From NCBI GenBank assembly GCA_977017575.1, contig CDRNVI010000026.1, positions 62,001 to 126,000 of the forward strand: a DNA stretch of 64,000 nucleotides, written 5' to 3'. Below, one piece after another: positions 10,075 to 21,300 of this stretch. The position numbers were made by a program, and so were the translations under genes. Position 1 is the stretch's first letter; every line of letters begins with the position of its first letter. Under the pieces are notes generated by a model. The model did no database searches and was not told the DNA's origin. It saw only the letters and a list, made by a program, of their open reading frames with translations. The stretch is from Paramoeba atlantica. Lineage: Eukaryota; Discosea.

Positions 10075-10971
10075 ATGAATATAACTCGTACCAACAATGC
10101 CATGTTCACGCCGCACAAGACCAATCGTATTGTATTTCCTCCGTTACTCCAAATGATGCAATTTACTTCGATGATTCGCGTGCGACATGAAAGCTGGAGT
10201 ATGAAAACAACACCCTGTTCTTGGAAAGGCGTCCTTTGTGATTCAACCGAAAAAATCGCTCACATACAGTGGCGTGACTTCCAGTTGGTTGGTAATGTTT
10301 CTTGGAGCTTCATCCCTATGCATACAGTGTCTATAATGATTATCGAAAATTCGAATTTATGCGGCTCCTTGACTACATGCGTCTTGCCACGAACATTACT
10401 CTCAATTAACCTTATTCGTAACAGTTTTTCGGGCGATATTGATTCCATAACTTATTCCCCCTCTCTCACTCTTCTAGATTTGCGTCACAACGCATTTTCA
10501 GAAAGCTGTTCATTCGAAACATTGCCACCCTCCCTGAAGAAACTTCGTGTCGACCACAATGATTTGAGTGGCGAAATTTTCCTTGAAACATTGCCTCGTG
10601 AACTCATCACATTCACCGCTTCATCCTGCGGTTTTCAGCACCTAGGACCTATGCACAGACTTCCACAACATTTGCGTACGCTCGACATTTCTTCTAATGA
10701 GCTGAATGGTGTTGTCACCCTTACCGATCTTCCTGATAGTTTACGGTCGATTCGTCTTCATTCCAATCATCTGATTATCACCCTTCACACCTATGATATG
10801 CCAAGAAGACTTCGATTTTTGACTCTCAATGATAACGCATTAGTCACCGTCAAGGGAAATTTTTCACAAATTCCTGAAAAATTGGAATGTTTCCATCTTG
10901 ATTCGAATGCAACCGATGAGAATCCGTCTTGCCGTCTCCCAGCTCTAAAACCACGTCGCCAAAGTTGCTGA
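10075..10971 (+). CDS. Leucine-rich repeat protein 1
   Basis: A 298-residue protein made almost entirely of LRRs. An N-cap with Trp and Cys (residues ~45-60, PCSWKGVLCD) is followed by IQWRDFQLVGNVSW, then about nine repeats of ~21-23 residues with the pattern LP.sL..L.l..N.lsG.i. The capping motif looks like the plant-type LRR N-cap. It is one of four related genes here (also at 17,131, 47,177 and 48,199). No signal peptide or transmembrane segment is obvious. LRRs usually bind proteins; the partner is unknown. ATG 10,075 is chosen because the longer frame adds only a GTG codon. The C-terminus turns basic and short. Confidence 0.8.
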   Translation: MNITRTNNAMFTPHKTNRIVFPPLLQMMQFTSMIRVRHESWSMKTTPCSWKGVLCDSTEKIAHIQWRDFQLVGNVSWSFIPMHTVSIMIIENSNLCGSLTTCVLPRTLLSINLIRNSFSGDIDSITYSPSLTLLDLRHNAFSESCSFETLPPSLKKLRVDHNDLSGEIFLETLPRELITFTASSCGFQHLGPMHRLPQHLRTLDISSNELNGVVTLTDLPDSLRSIRLHSNHLIITLHTYDMPRRLRFLTLNDNALVTVKGNFSQIPEKLECFHLDSNATDENPSCRLPALKPRRQSC

Positions 10972-11443
10972 GAGGCACTCCTTCCCAATCTTGTCTGGCT
11001 CGTACATACACTATGTTTTACTCGTTTTATCGTTGCCTTCTTTTTTCCCTTCGTTTCGTAGATTAGTTTCTTTCTATCCTATTTTCTTCTTTCCTCTTCC
11101 TTTCCTCTTTCCTTTTTGTTTTATATACAGGATTTGGTCATTTAATTGTCTTCCTCGTAAATCACGTTGTTCAGTTTTAATGCTAGCCCTAGAACATCGT
11201 ATAGAAGGCCCTGTAGACTTTCATCTGTAGACTCAGAATTATACTTTATCATGTAGGGAGCCAATAGGGCATCTCTTTTTTCACATCGTTTGACTATTGC
11301 ACGTTTGGAATAAATGAAGATAAGGATTTTGAGGCGTGCTTTGTAGTGCATACATGTATTATGATTTACAGCGAATTCTTCCAAAGAGGTCCCGATCGAA
11401 ATTTTATCTACTTTTCCTTTAATCAGTTTGATTTTGTAATTCC
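10972..11443. other. Pyrimidine-rich intergenic region
   Basis: A long C/T-rich stretch runs from about 11,035 to 11,125, far longer than a normal polypyrimidine tract. A second short tract (CTACTTTTCCTTTAATCAG) ends about 20 bases before the next ATG and is the better acceptor for it. No gene seen. Confidence 0.6.
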
Positions 11444-11980
11444 ATGTCCCTTGACACTAGCGTCGGCGAAGCTGGCAGTGCGACAAGTCGTTCTATGCGC
11501 GACATCACAGATCTTCATTGGGAAATTAATCAGGCTTTGAAATCCGTGAAGCCTACTCTTCCATGTCTTGTGCATTTGCGCATTTGCGTATCACAAGAAT
11601 ATTCGGAGGAAAGTGCACAAACAAAGAGAGGTGATTCCGTCTTTATTTTACCGCTGTACATAAAACCTGAGCATACGTTACAACAAATTGGCACGACAAT
11701 ATATCAAAGGGTTATGTTACGTCGAATCGTGGGGAATGATCAACAAAGAATCATACCAGTATCAAAAGAGCTTTCTTTTTGTGCAAACCAGATAGGCTTA
11801 GATCTAAGACTTTTGAAACCCATAAAGCAGGTAACGTTTTCCACGCCAGATATGTTCAAGCAATCTTCATGTAATAAAGATATTGCGACGATTTATCCTG
11901 GACAGACACAAGAAAATACTGCTACACTAGACAGTCTGCACTGGCGTCCAGGAAGCTCGCTTCTTGCAAGTGTTCTATAA
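11444..11980 (+). CDS. Small protein, possibly SAP18-like
   Basis: A 178-residue protein with its own ATG after an acceptor-like tract. Two stretches recall SAP18, a ubiquitin-fold protein of splicing (ASAP) and deacetylase complexes: LPCLVHLRICV with ILPLYIKPEHTLQQIGTTIYQ, which resembles the SAP18 strand and helix around IYTWxDATLxEL, and the end TLDSLHWRPGSSLLASVL, which resembles its last strand with a Gly before the terminal hydrophobics. The middle is divergent and contains a polar stretch. The match is weak and from memory, so this could be an unrelated kinetoplastid protein. Confidence 0.6.
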   Translation: MSLDTSVGEAGSATSRSMRDITDLHWEINQALKSVKPTLPCLVHLRICVSQEYSEESAQTKRGDSVFILPLYIKPEHTLQQIGTTIYQRVMLRRIVGNDQQRIIPVSKELSFCANQIGLDLRLLKPIKQVTFSTPDMFKQSSCNKDIATIYPGQTQENTATLDSLHWRPGSSLLASVL

Positions 11981-12256
11981 TAAAACAACATACACGAAGT
12001 ACATAAATTTTAGATGCTCTGGGGCTCACCCACCTTCATAGAATGTGACGCTGTAGTTTTCTACGGCTGCAGCTCTAATTTTATGCCGATGCCGCAAATT
12101 TCGACGTTGGGAAGTTGGCATCAAATATTGTCTACATAACGAGAACGCTAGGAAATTCATATAGAAAAGTAGTAATTCAGATGTCTTAAATGACGTTTAC
12201 AATTGTAATGTTTTGCTATGAAGTGACTATAGATATTCGACGAATATATATGTATT

Positions 12257-14233
12257 ATGAGATTATATGCCACTGCTTGGAATTTCGGAGCTGGAAAACT
12301 GAGAGCTGAAATCTCCCAACCCCAAATACGTCCCCTGAAATGGATACTAGGCGAGAACGAAATGTCAGCTCAAATGATCGAAAAAGACGCCCAGTTACAA
12401 GAATTGAGCATCGCAAGCCGAAATAAAGGTTTTACCTTAAGGCTTGGGAAAATATATCGATCGGAGAGTGAGCCACTTCTTGTGTTTCTATCACTTAGAC
12501 ATAACTTGTCAGATAAGGAAACATTTTATACCACTGTTGATGTCTCTCCGCACATGCATGACTTCTTATGTACTTGCGATGACCTTGTCCTTAATTTCGC
12601 CTCTTGTGAAAATTATGAAATCAGTGAACACTGCAATCCGTTATTCATTAATCCTTGTTATCTATTCCGACCGCATCTAAGAGATAAGATAGATTATCCA
12701 TATTGGATTTATCTTTCTGTAAATAATGCGGCCTCCGATGCTCAACTCACTGGAATGCTGGCAGCTATTCGTTTAGAATACAGATTACAATCCGGAGCGA
12801 ATGGGACAAACGATATGTTACTTGAAGACCTTGTTCACAATCAAGGTATCAGTTCAGCATCTTATACGACAATTCCCAAGATATCGGAAGTCATACATGA
12901 AGATCCAATAAAGAGCAGGTTACTACGCCTAGAAGAATGTATACCTCTGGCCTCGGTTATTCTTCCCGGTAAGCTATATGTCGGCGGTGCAGAACCTGCA
13001 AAGGACCGAACACAGCTTCTTGCACTTGGCATTACACGAATCATCAACTTGAGCCCATCTAGTGTGCCGAACTACTATCCGGATTTGTTTTCATATGTAA
13101 CGGTACCGGTCTATGATACCTCCTCAGAGGACATTGGAGCTCTGCTTCCATTTATTCTTCGCGCCATAGAGGGATCGTCCAGTACGGAACGGCGTTTTCG
13201 TAGCTGTGTTCTAGAGGAAGATAAATCGGACCTTTTCGAAGAGTCATCTGTAATCTATATGCACTGCCAACAAGGCGCTTCTCGGTCAGTTGCTTTTGCG
13301 GCGGCATATCTTATGTGGCGCTTCGGGATGTGCACCGATTCGGCGTTAGGACACATTAAAAACAAGCGGTCTATTGCAAGTCCGAACACCGGTTTTCTTG
13401 CACAATTGTTTGTTTATCAGGAAAAATTGTCGAATCATGTCGCGCATGACTTCTATAGAGTCGGATACTACTTCGAACAAGACTGGGTATCGCGATGGGA
13501 GGAATATGACATTTTCTTGAAAAACGTAAATGTTGTCAGTAATGCTCTGCAGAATCCTCTGGTCTTGCACAAAGTGCACAGCGCAATACAGGATGAAGAT
13601 ATAACTAATGCTTCCCTCAATCAAATACAACTGGATTCCAGGTTTATTTACTTCCTGGAAACCTATAACTGCAGAGAAGATGTCGACGCATTGCACAACG
13701 GATTCTCTTCGCTTTGCCAATGGTGGATTCCCCAGAACCTATTCTCCGAGCTCCAGGGGGGTGACACGAAAAATATTTCATCATGTGTTCTGTCCAGAAG
13801 TAGTCGACGATTTGTTTCTGACTTGCTGACTTGCACGTTTTCGCATATACGCTTTAGCCAATACACGAGGGACTTCTGTGAAGCCACTTCTAGCATTCTT
13901 TCGAAGCTTGTGGATCTTAATTTAGATGTTTACGATGTACACTGCAAGCAAGCTCAATCTAGCACTCGAAATGGAATTTCCATCATTTACCCTCTACGCT
14001 TTCTGCGTCTTACAGGAGGTGACGAATCAGTTTTTACGTCACCTTTAGATGGATCAAAAAATGCGAACGACTGCGGAGATATTCAATATTCAAAATTTAA
14101 GTTGCCTATTCATGTAACAAGTCATGGAACTGTGACACATAAAACAAGACCCAAAGCGCTATTTCAAGCTGTAGACCATCCCGGATTGAATGGTGCATTA
14201 AAGATGCTTAAAGATACGTACTTAGCTCCGTAG
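12257..14233 (+). CDS. Dual-specificity protein phosphatase with long flanking regions
   Basis: A 658-residue protein with a dual-specificity phosphatase domain at residues ~235-395. It begins with the DSP strand LYVGGAEPAKDRTQLLALGITRIINLS, has the general acid D287 in VYDTSSED, and the catalytic P-loop HCQQGASRS with C337 and R343 (CX5R). The Ser after Arg is also present, so it should be active on phosphotyrosine or phosphothreonine/serine. Between acid and P-loop sits an extra acidic insert of ~25 residues. The ~230-residue N-terminal and ~260-residue C-terminal parts match no domain I know; the N-part looks beta-rich. Similar multi-domain atypical DSPs are known in kinetoplastids. Confidence 0.8.
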   Translation: MRLYATAWNFGAGKLRAEISQPQIRPLKWILGENEMSAQMIEKDAQLQELSIASRNKGFTLRLGKIYRSESEPLLVFLSLRHNLSDKETFYTTVDVSPHMHDFLCTCDDLVLNFASCENYEISEHCNPLFINPCYLFRPHLRDKIDYPYWIYLSVNNAASDAQLTGMLAAIRLEYRLQSGANGTNDMLLEDLVHNQGISSASYTTIPKISEVIHEDPIKSRLLRLEECIPLASVILPGKLYVGGAEPAKDRTQLLALGITRIINLSPSSVPNYYPDLFSYVTVPVYDTSSEDIGALLPFILRAIEGSSSTERRFRSCVLEEDKSDLFEESSVIYMHCQQGASRSVAFAAAYLMWRFGMCTDSALGHIKNKRSIASPNTGFLAQLFVYQEKLSNHVAHDFYRVGYYFEQDWVSRWEEYDIFLKNVNVVSNALQNPLVLHKVHSAIQDEDITNASLNQIQLDSRFIYFLETYNCREDVDALHNGFSSLCQWWIPQNLFSELQGGDTKNISSCVLSRSSRRFVSDLLTCTFSHIRFSQYTRDFCEATSSILSKLVDLNLDVYDVHCKQAQSSTRNGISIIYPLRFLRLTGGDESVFTSPLDGSKNANDCGDIQYSKFKLPIHVTSHGTVTHKTRPKALFQAVDHPGLNGALKMLKDTYLAP

Positions 14234-14450
14234 ATGATCCATGTGTTTTATTGTGATCTGCCTAGGCATGTGCAGGCATGCTCACCTTTGAATACATGCG
14301 TATTAAACAGTACTGAAGTATTAGCAGAATCCACTCGTTTTGTACATTTCCAACGGTTGTTTAATTGTCGTTGATACTAAATTATTTATAATCATTTGTA
14401 GTTTCTTTGTATTCTGTAGGCTTGTACTGATTTTTTATTTGTCTTGAGAA

Positions 14451-16961
14451 ATGCTTGATGAGACCTCTGAAGTAGATTATTACCAAACTCTAAACGTCGA
14501 GGCCGATTGCTCACAGGATGCAATAAAGAAAGCCTTTCGATCCGGAAGCGAACAATATCACACAGATAAGCATGCAGGTCAGAATGAGGAGCAGCAAAAA
14601 CTCATGAATTCTCGGTTTCAGACTCTAAACGAGGCCTACCAAGTGCTGAGCGATCCGCGAAAACGTGTTGCATACGATAAATTTGGCAGAATAGGGGTGG
14701 ACCGTTTTCTCCCGCTTGTCCCTGCCACATTCGAGGGTGAACGACTGGCTTATGGGTTGGATATTCTTGCCGCCCGGCAGGAACTAGCGCGCAGACAAAG
14801 CCACTCAACTGCTACAAGTGATTTAGAGATTGGTCTGGATGTACAACCGCTGAGCCAACGGTTGTTCGGGGAGGATGTGCCGTCTGCTGCTCCAGAGACA
14901 GAAACCGAGATTGAGGATAGCACAGAGACTTTTCCAGAAGAGCGCGAAGCAGAACATGAGGGTAAACCCGTGGTCGATACCTCTATTATGGAGGACGCAG
15001 ATGAAGTGACGAAAACAACCGAGACCAAGCTGAAATATGTAGGAGCCAGCAATGTACCCTTCATCCCAGGGGTTGTAGAAGTCGATGGGAAAAAGAAAGT
15101 TGTGCTTATTCCCCAGTCCGAGGAAGTTCAAAAAAAGCTGGCCTCACGTCTTGGTATGCGCGTAGATGACACCAAGACTACTCCGCTAATTTCGATTTCC
15201 CGCCCACCCAAAACCCCCCTTCTCCGGGCTCTGCGCCTTTCACACAGTTTTCAGCAACCTATTGGCTCCAACACGATTAAGTTCTTTGCCTCTACACGGG
15301 CGCTGCAACCAGGCACTGGCATACTAGTAGGGGCAGACCTCTTTGCACCCCTTAGCGCGTGTGCCCAGGCGGGTGGGAAAGTCGTGCTTGGACCAGGGGG
15401 ATTCAAATGCAGCTTGAGCTATGACCGCCAGCTCTCCCCATATTGGGGATGGAAGGAGAGGATTCACGTTGGGTGTGGAAATCGCGAGCTCGACGTCACG
15501 CCCATTAAGGCGGGCTGGTATACAGGGATGACCTTCAGTCTCCGTAGGAAATTGTCGCCATCGCTGAAGGGTGAGCTATCACTTACCGTGAATTCTCGAC
15601 GTTATGGAACCTCTGTGCCACAGGAAATAGAGGTTCCTTCCACGGCACTGCAACTGACAGTTCTGAACCATTCGGAAACGTCTGCGAGTGGCACTATGTG
15701 GCAGGGCATGCTCAATTTGGGGTACCAAACATTATCTTTTGCAATCGTGCGCCACTTAGAAAATTTTGACCCCAGACTTTCGAATTTACTTGATGCAAGA
15801 GCTACAGAAGAGAGAGTTACGACGAGTGGAACAAGACTATCTTGGACAACTATAGTTTGGCGAGCTTTAATTCCGATAATAGCCGTTACGCGCAGTGCCT
15901 TCTCCAAGGCATTAGAATTTTCTCCACTCCCCACGGGTAGAAGGACATCTCGCAAGCATAAAAATCCTGTGAAGGAACGCGAACCCGATACATTGAAACC
16001 AGGTTATACCGAGTCCATCTCAAGCAGCACAGAGGAAGACGACTCCGACGATGAAAGTGAAGCAAGCGATGACGAAAATCCTGCAGTGATCCCAACAAGC
16101 ACCACCGCTCCACTGAGTGCGCTTGCCACCGAGGCACCGAAAAAACCTCGACTGTCGGCCACGCAAAATGGCATGCTGGATATTTTCCACGCACGCGTGG
16201 TATACAACACAGAGTGGTGGCTGCGAATCACAAAATACCACCAGTTCGGGCTTCGGGTCTCCACCTCGTTTCCTCTTTTTGGCGTTCCCTGGTTCGCCGT
16301 GCTGGAACTCTCACCTGGATACCGTCATATGCAGCACACAATTCGAATTCCTCTGCTGTGTTCCACCTCTACCCGAGTTACTGTCACAGCATTGTGGTCC
16401 CTGGTGCCCTGGACCGCATGTAGACTTCTTTCGCGATTTGTACTTTGTCCTCTATTGATGCTGTATCGGTTGCGAAAAGCAGCGCGCCATCGTACAGAAA
16501 ACAAAGAGCATATGTGGGCTTCTTATCACCATGCGTTACAGGAGCAGACTGCGTTGCTCGGTAGCACACCTGAACCACTGATTGTTGGAGATTTAGCTTG
16601 TGTAGGGCAACTTGAAATTATTAAAGCAGAGTATGGTGTGCTACAGCGCACTTCTTTTTTCAAAAAACAAGGGTTTAAGCCTGAAATTTTTAGGGATAGT
16701 AAGGAATCTGAATTACCTCCATCACCGCCCCTTAGTATTGATGTTTGCAGATCGCTACAGCAAAAGATTGAAAATAACTCAATTTTTCTTGCAAAGGGGT
16801 CAAAATCAGCACTCGCTGGATTTTATGACCCAGAACCTACAGGTTACATACGAAAGCAGCTGCGCATCGAGTATAGATTTCGAAACAATTACCATTCCGT
16901 TACATACGACGACATGGACATTGTGGAGATTCCATTAGAAGAGCATGCAAAGCGTAGATGA
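14451..16961 (+). CDS. DNAJC11-like J-domain protein with HTD in place of HPD
   Basis: An 836-residue protein with an N-terminal J domain (residues ~7-80: DYYQTLNVEADCSQDAIKKAF, then NEAYQVLSDPRKRVAYDKFG). The J signature HPD, needed to stimulate Hsp70, reads HTD (H37, T38, D39), so the usual Hsp70 contact may be weakened. After the acidic residues ~130-190 comes a beta-rich region (~260-450), with Gly-rich strands like FSLRRKLSPSLKGELSLTVNSRRYG, resembling the beta-barrel-like middle of DNAJC11, a mitochondrial partner of MICOS cristae complexes. A second acidic insert (~525-560) follows, then hydrophobic strands and a C-terminal part consistent with the DUF3395 region of DNAJC11. It is longer than the ~560-residue human protein because of the acidic inserts. 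Confidence 0.7.
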   Translation: MLDETSEVDYYQTLNVEADCSQDAIKKAFRSGSEQYHTDKHAGQNEEQQKLMNSRFQTLNEAYQVLSDPRKRVAYDKFGRIGVDRFLPLVPATFEGERLAYGLDILAARQELARRQSHSTATSDLEIGLDVQPLSQRLFGEDVPSAAPETETEIEDSTETFPEEREAEHEGKPVVDTSIMEDADEVTKTTETKLKYVGASNVPFIPGVVEVDGKKKVVLIPQSEEVQKKLASRLGMRVDDTKTTPLISISRPPKTPLLRALRLSHSFQQPIGSNTIKFFASTRALQPGTGILVGADLFAPLSACAQAGGKVVLGPGGFKCSLSYDRQLSPYWGWKERIHVGCGNRELDVTPIKAGWYTGMTFSLRRKLSPSLKGELSLTVNSRRYGTSVPQEIEVPSTALQLTVLNHSETSASGTMWQGMLNLGYQTLSFAIVRHLENFDPRLSNLLDARATEERVTTSGTRLSWTTIVWRALIPIIAVTRSAFSKALEFSPLPTGRRTSRKHKNPVKEREPDTLKPGYTESISSSTEEDDSDDESEASDDENPAVIPTSTTAPLSALATEAPKKPRLSATQNGMLDIFHARVVYNTEWWLRITKYHQFGLRVSTSFPLFGVPWFAVLELSPGYRHMQHTIRIPLLCSTSTRVTVTALWSLVPWTACRLLSRFVLCPLLMLYRLRKAARHRTENKEHMWASYHHALQEQTALLGSTPEPLIVGDLACVGQLEIIKAEYGVLQRTSFFKKQGFKPEIFRDSKESELPPSPPLSIDVCRSLQQKIENNSIFLAKGSKSALAGFYDPEPTGYIRKQLRIEYRFRNNYHSVTYDDMDIVEIPLEEHAKRR

Positions 16962-17130
16962 GGGCTATTGTGGGCCTTGTAGAGTATGTAACAGGTGCGC
17001 ATATTTATGAATGTTGAGCAAAAGCGTTGAATTGGAGAAGCAAAATTTTAACTCTCTTTTATCTGGATCTTCAAATAAAGTCTACCACGGATAGTCATAA
17101 CACTTTCTCCATCTAATTTCATATTTATTC

Positions 17131-17943
17131 ATGCTTCTTCCCAATACATACGCAGCAGATGATGCTTTACCTGCTCGCCCGGCCAAAGTTAGAGGCAACG
17201 CGCTGCCTGCTCAGTACGACCTTGCACGTTTCCGACAAAACATCACAAACCTCCACCCTACTTGGACGACATACAATGACATAACTTCGTGGTATGGGGT
17301 AACGTGTGAGGAGGGAGAAGTCACTGAAATTCACTGGAATGGAATGTCACTACAGGGAACCATGAAATGGGCAGCGCTCCCCCCTACTGTCGTGCAGTTT
17401 GACGCAGGACAGAATGCAGTGGTCGGAACGCTTGAAACAGAAACGCTGCCACTGAACTTGCACCGTCTCAGAATGTACCAGAACAGGCTAGCGGGATTTC
17501 TAAATTTTTCAGCCTTACCCCCGGAGATACAATACGTGAATTTAGCGAGCAATTTTTTTACTGGGGGCTTAACGCTTGAAGCTCTTCCGACCACATTATG
17601 CCGAATCTTGCTTCAAGGGAATGCGTTCAGCGGCGAGTTGGACCTTAGTGCACTACCCCCAAAATTAGACTCCATGGGGCTTCATGATAATAATTTGGAA
17701 GGTCCCGTGGAGCTTCGTTTTTTGCCGGAAAGCTTGGGCGTGTTGTACTTAAGCCTGAATCGCCTTTCAGGAGTGGCCTACCTGGACAAGCTCCCGAAAG
17801 AATTAACAGTGCTGCGGTTGTCCGACAACTGCTTTGAAGGTTTTGTACCTACTCCTCCGCCGTTTCACGTGCAGTACGTGAGACAAGGAAATGTTGAGCG
17901 ATGCGGCAAACGTTTGGCAATCCTTGCTCAAGGTAGGTCTTGA
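17131..17943 (+). CDS. Leucine-rich repeat protein 2
   Basis: A 270-residue LRR protein of the same family as those at 10,075, 47,177 and 48,199. A cap (TSWYGVTCEEGEVTEIHWNGMSL) leads into about seven repeats of the form ALPP.l..l.l..N.fsGel.l, for example FSGELDLSALPPKLDSMGLHDN. It gives the cleanest repeat consensus of the four. Short basic C-tail; no membrane anchor. The start ATG 17,131 follows a CT-rich stretch, but the first AG after that stretch lies inside the frame near 17,153, so the acceptor is uncertain. Confidence 0.8.
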   Translation: MLLPNTYAADDALPARPAKVRGNALPAQYDLARFRQNITNLHPTWTTYNDITSWYGVTCEEGEVTEIHWNGMSLQGTMKWAALPPTVVQFDAGQNAVVGTLETETLPLNLHRLRMYQNRLAGFLNFSALPPEIQYVNLASNFFTGGLTLEALPTTLCRILLQGNAFSGELDLSALPPKLDSMGLHDNNLEGPVELRFLPESLGVLYLSLNRLSGVAYLDKLPKELTVLRLSDNCFEGFVPTPPPFHVQYVRQGNVERCGKRLAILAQGRS

Positions 17944-18379
17944 ACCAGTGGTGCCAGTAAATCTCGTAATTTCTGATCTTTCTTTCACGTACACATGCTC
18001 GTTACGCCCAAAGGATATTTGCTCTGGTCCACTTCATATTTTAATCTTGAAAAGATGTAAAATATTCTTTTTGAAGATACCTTTCAGATGTTTATTTTTT
18101 ATTTACTCTACGACGCCGTGCTTTCGCTCCTCAAAATTATCAGTGTTGAGTCTGGTACGCTTAGGCACGTTGCGTCGAAACCTAGGGGCATAGTATCTAA
18201 TCAAACTTCACGCACTATGAATTACAATAATATCACCTATTACGCAAGCAGAATAGTTTTTGAACAATTAAACAATTTCCCGAGGAATTGATTGAACGTA
18301 TTTAGGATTTACTCTATATGTATCATACATGTTCTGCACTTAGACAGTATTCTTGGATTGCCCCAACAACTGCTACTTC
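17944..18379. other. Intergenic region before APC1
   Basis: AT-rich, without a believable frame. A TAG at 18,341-18,343 closes the APC1 frame upstream of its first ATG. Nothing else recognised. Confidence 0.5.
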
Positions 18380-21300
18380 ATGCTGTTGAAATATTCCGAT
18401 CAGAATGGCCAGCAGCTGTACAGAGACGGCGAAGGGCCTGAGGCAAATCTCATTTGGTGTGATAATAAAATGTTGCGCTTGAACCTCCATATTCCTCATC
18501 TGGGTGAAGCGGGGATCGTGACGTCTGATTCTCAAGATAAACAAAGCATATCATCTTCGGCGTCGACGATTTTTTGCACACACAAATGTTCTTTTATAAC
18601 GTTGGGCGAAGCGGAAAGACACGAGCTAACGATCTATGACACGGCGACCGAGGATATACAAGTCTTACCGCTCGATAATTTTCAACCACATCAATTAATT
18701 CCATTGAGCCATTACAGAGGTGTAGTTCTCATAGGTTCCACTGCAGTTACTAGATCCGATTTGAAAAGGTCAGAGCACAGCATTGCGTATTTTGTTAATC
18801 TAGAAGGTTCTCTGCACCCCATGCAGTTGTATCCGTTGGAACTATTGAGCTTTATTTCAGAGGAGCTGTACTCGTGTACTCCTAAAAAAAGCTTCCCGGC
18901 CTGTCAATTCGAGCCAGCGTCTATCCTAAAGGTGTTGGATATCACAAACGTGGATGCCTGTGCATTGCCTGCGTCGGTATTGACGAGGAAAGACGATACA
19001 AAAGAGATTGGGTGCTATTTAGCGGTGATATGTGTGTTGGACATCGATTCCACACCTACGAAAAATAATGAGCATTCCCTTCAACATTACAGACTGCTAC
19101 TCATTGCATTTGAGTTATCTCCTTGTGGATCCAAGCTTCGATGCTTTCCTTTGTCATACTTTGATCAGTGGAATTCATCGGGGTGTTCGTTAAGCGATGT
19201 CAGCGCTGCGCTTCAAATTCTTCATACTGAAGATGACTTCATGGCGTGTATAGCCGTAAAGCATCCCGGTAAAGCTTTTCCTTTGGTAGATGACCCTTCT
19301 GGGGATGCCCACTCCTGGTGGATATCTTTGTACAATTACGACCTGCAAAAAAAGAACATTTTAAACTTACAGAAATGCCAATGGAATCTAGTACGCACGT
19401 TTCCTGTTGCATACCTCTCTCCCGGATTCGTTATCAATTCACCCTCGGAATGGCCAGATATTTCTCTATCTCCAATGAGATGTCCTTCTGATGCGTACTT
19501 GTGGTCAAAAGTTGAACTTTTGAAATGTCCCGAAACAAGGATGTTCATTTTTTTGTTGGAAATGACAGAGCAAATGTCTACTCGATCAACTTACGGGTAT
19601 TATTATTTCCGTCCAAGAGACGGCACGATAATTCCGGAAAATGACGTTCTGACGTTTACCGTTGAAAGGACACTGGATCTCTTGCATCAGAACAGGCACG
19701 ATTCGGGACTACTAAGATCGCTCGAACCATATGATACCCAAACAGGGGCATGTTTGAAGAATTTCCATCAAGTTTACCTAGAACATGCCCGCATCTCCTG
19801 TTCATTTCTAAGAGAGTTTCTTTATCTTGTACAAGAATCTGTCTGCGATACTACAGCCATGTATATTCGATCGTGGATAATTTGCAATAAAAATAAACCA
19901 AATGCCAACCAGACAGAATTTGCAGCTGCAGACCACGATTACGAAGACATCAAAAATGAATGGTTATATCTAAAGGAATATATTATTCGATTTGTTGGCA
20001 CACAGAATTATGAGAGTGTTTCTGCGGAACGTGCTTTGAGTGCGACAGAGGATAAATCGCGGTTCCTCTCAAGCGCTATTGGGAACCACATACTTGCTAG
20101 TCTTCACTTACTGCGTGAATCAGTTTTGCTACAAGAGAAATATAGAAATGCATATTTAATGGTGCCTTCACTAATCGCTTTAGCAAAAGTAATAGGAGCC
20201 TGTAGTTATGAAAGGTACTATCAATCTTTTAACGATGCTAACGGACGCCTCCTTGAGGAATCTGTGTACGACCTGGAAGCGAAAACGGGAAAAGAAGATT
20301 TTCATTCACTTGTGATCTTGATTAAGCAGTCACACTTCAAAATAGCTCCATCGCATCTTTATAACGTAGTTTACCGAATATGTCAATACTTTGACGAGCA
20401 GTGCGTTCTGGATATTGAGACCTTAATTAAATCTAGTCTTCGGAAAATAGTATCGTGCGCGGGCAGGCCACCAAGTAGAGCGTTTGAGTGTCATATTCCG
20501 AATTCTTTGTTTGAAAAGTACAATAACATTATGTACTTATTCTCCATCATTTCATTTTTGCAGAGCACTGAGGAAAAGTACACAAATTTGACCGAAGCAA
20601 TCGGTGTGCGTCATTCATGGTGGAACAACTGGGAATCTATACGGAACGACGAACAGAAACACTTTTCTATTCAAGACGTAAATTACACTTACAGAAAAGG
20701 TGAAAAAAATCCCGCGGTTTTCCGAATACTCAACGTAGCGGCGCAGCAACTCTGCGAATTAAACTCCTCTGTGGGCACGTCACTAAGAATTGAATTTAGA
20801 AAAAAAATTCTTCAAAATAGAGCTACAGGCACAACGTCACAATTTTATGTTTTCATCGATAAAATAGAAATGATAAATGAGTCTTTGGAAGAGGGAAATC
20901 GTACTTTAGCATTGCAATTGAACGCTTCTCACACCTTAAAAATAGATAATTACGAGCAGGGCAACGACGTGCAGCCGATTCTGCGAAGACGGATGCTCAA
21001 AATATTGACACTACCCCTAGCACGTGGCCTACTTGGTCTGGCATCCCAAACTACGAATTCGATAAATCGGACTTCAGTGAAGAAATTGCCTCTTATCGCT
21101 TTGGAAGGAGTTGCGGAAAAGCTTACTTTTGAAATCCAATGGAGTCAAGTAGAAGACATGTACCGAGATACGACGAGCACAGAAATAACTTTACATGGTT
21201 CTGTTCGTTCCACATTTATGTTTTGGGCTATTTTTCACAATGCTTGTTCGCACGGTTTAGCATTAATGCCTAATGCACGAGCCGACCCGAGTAAGATTTA

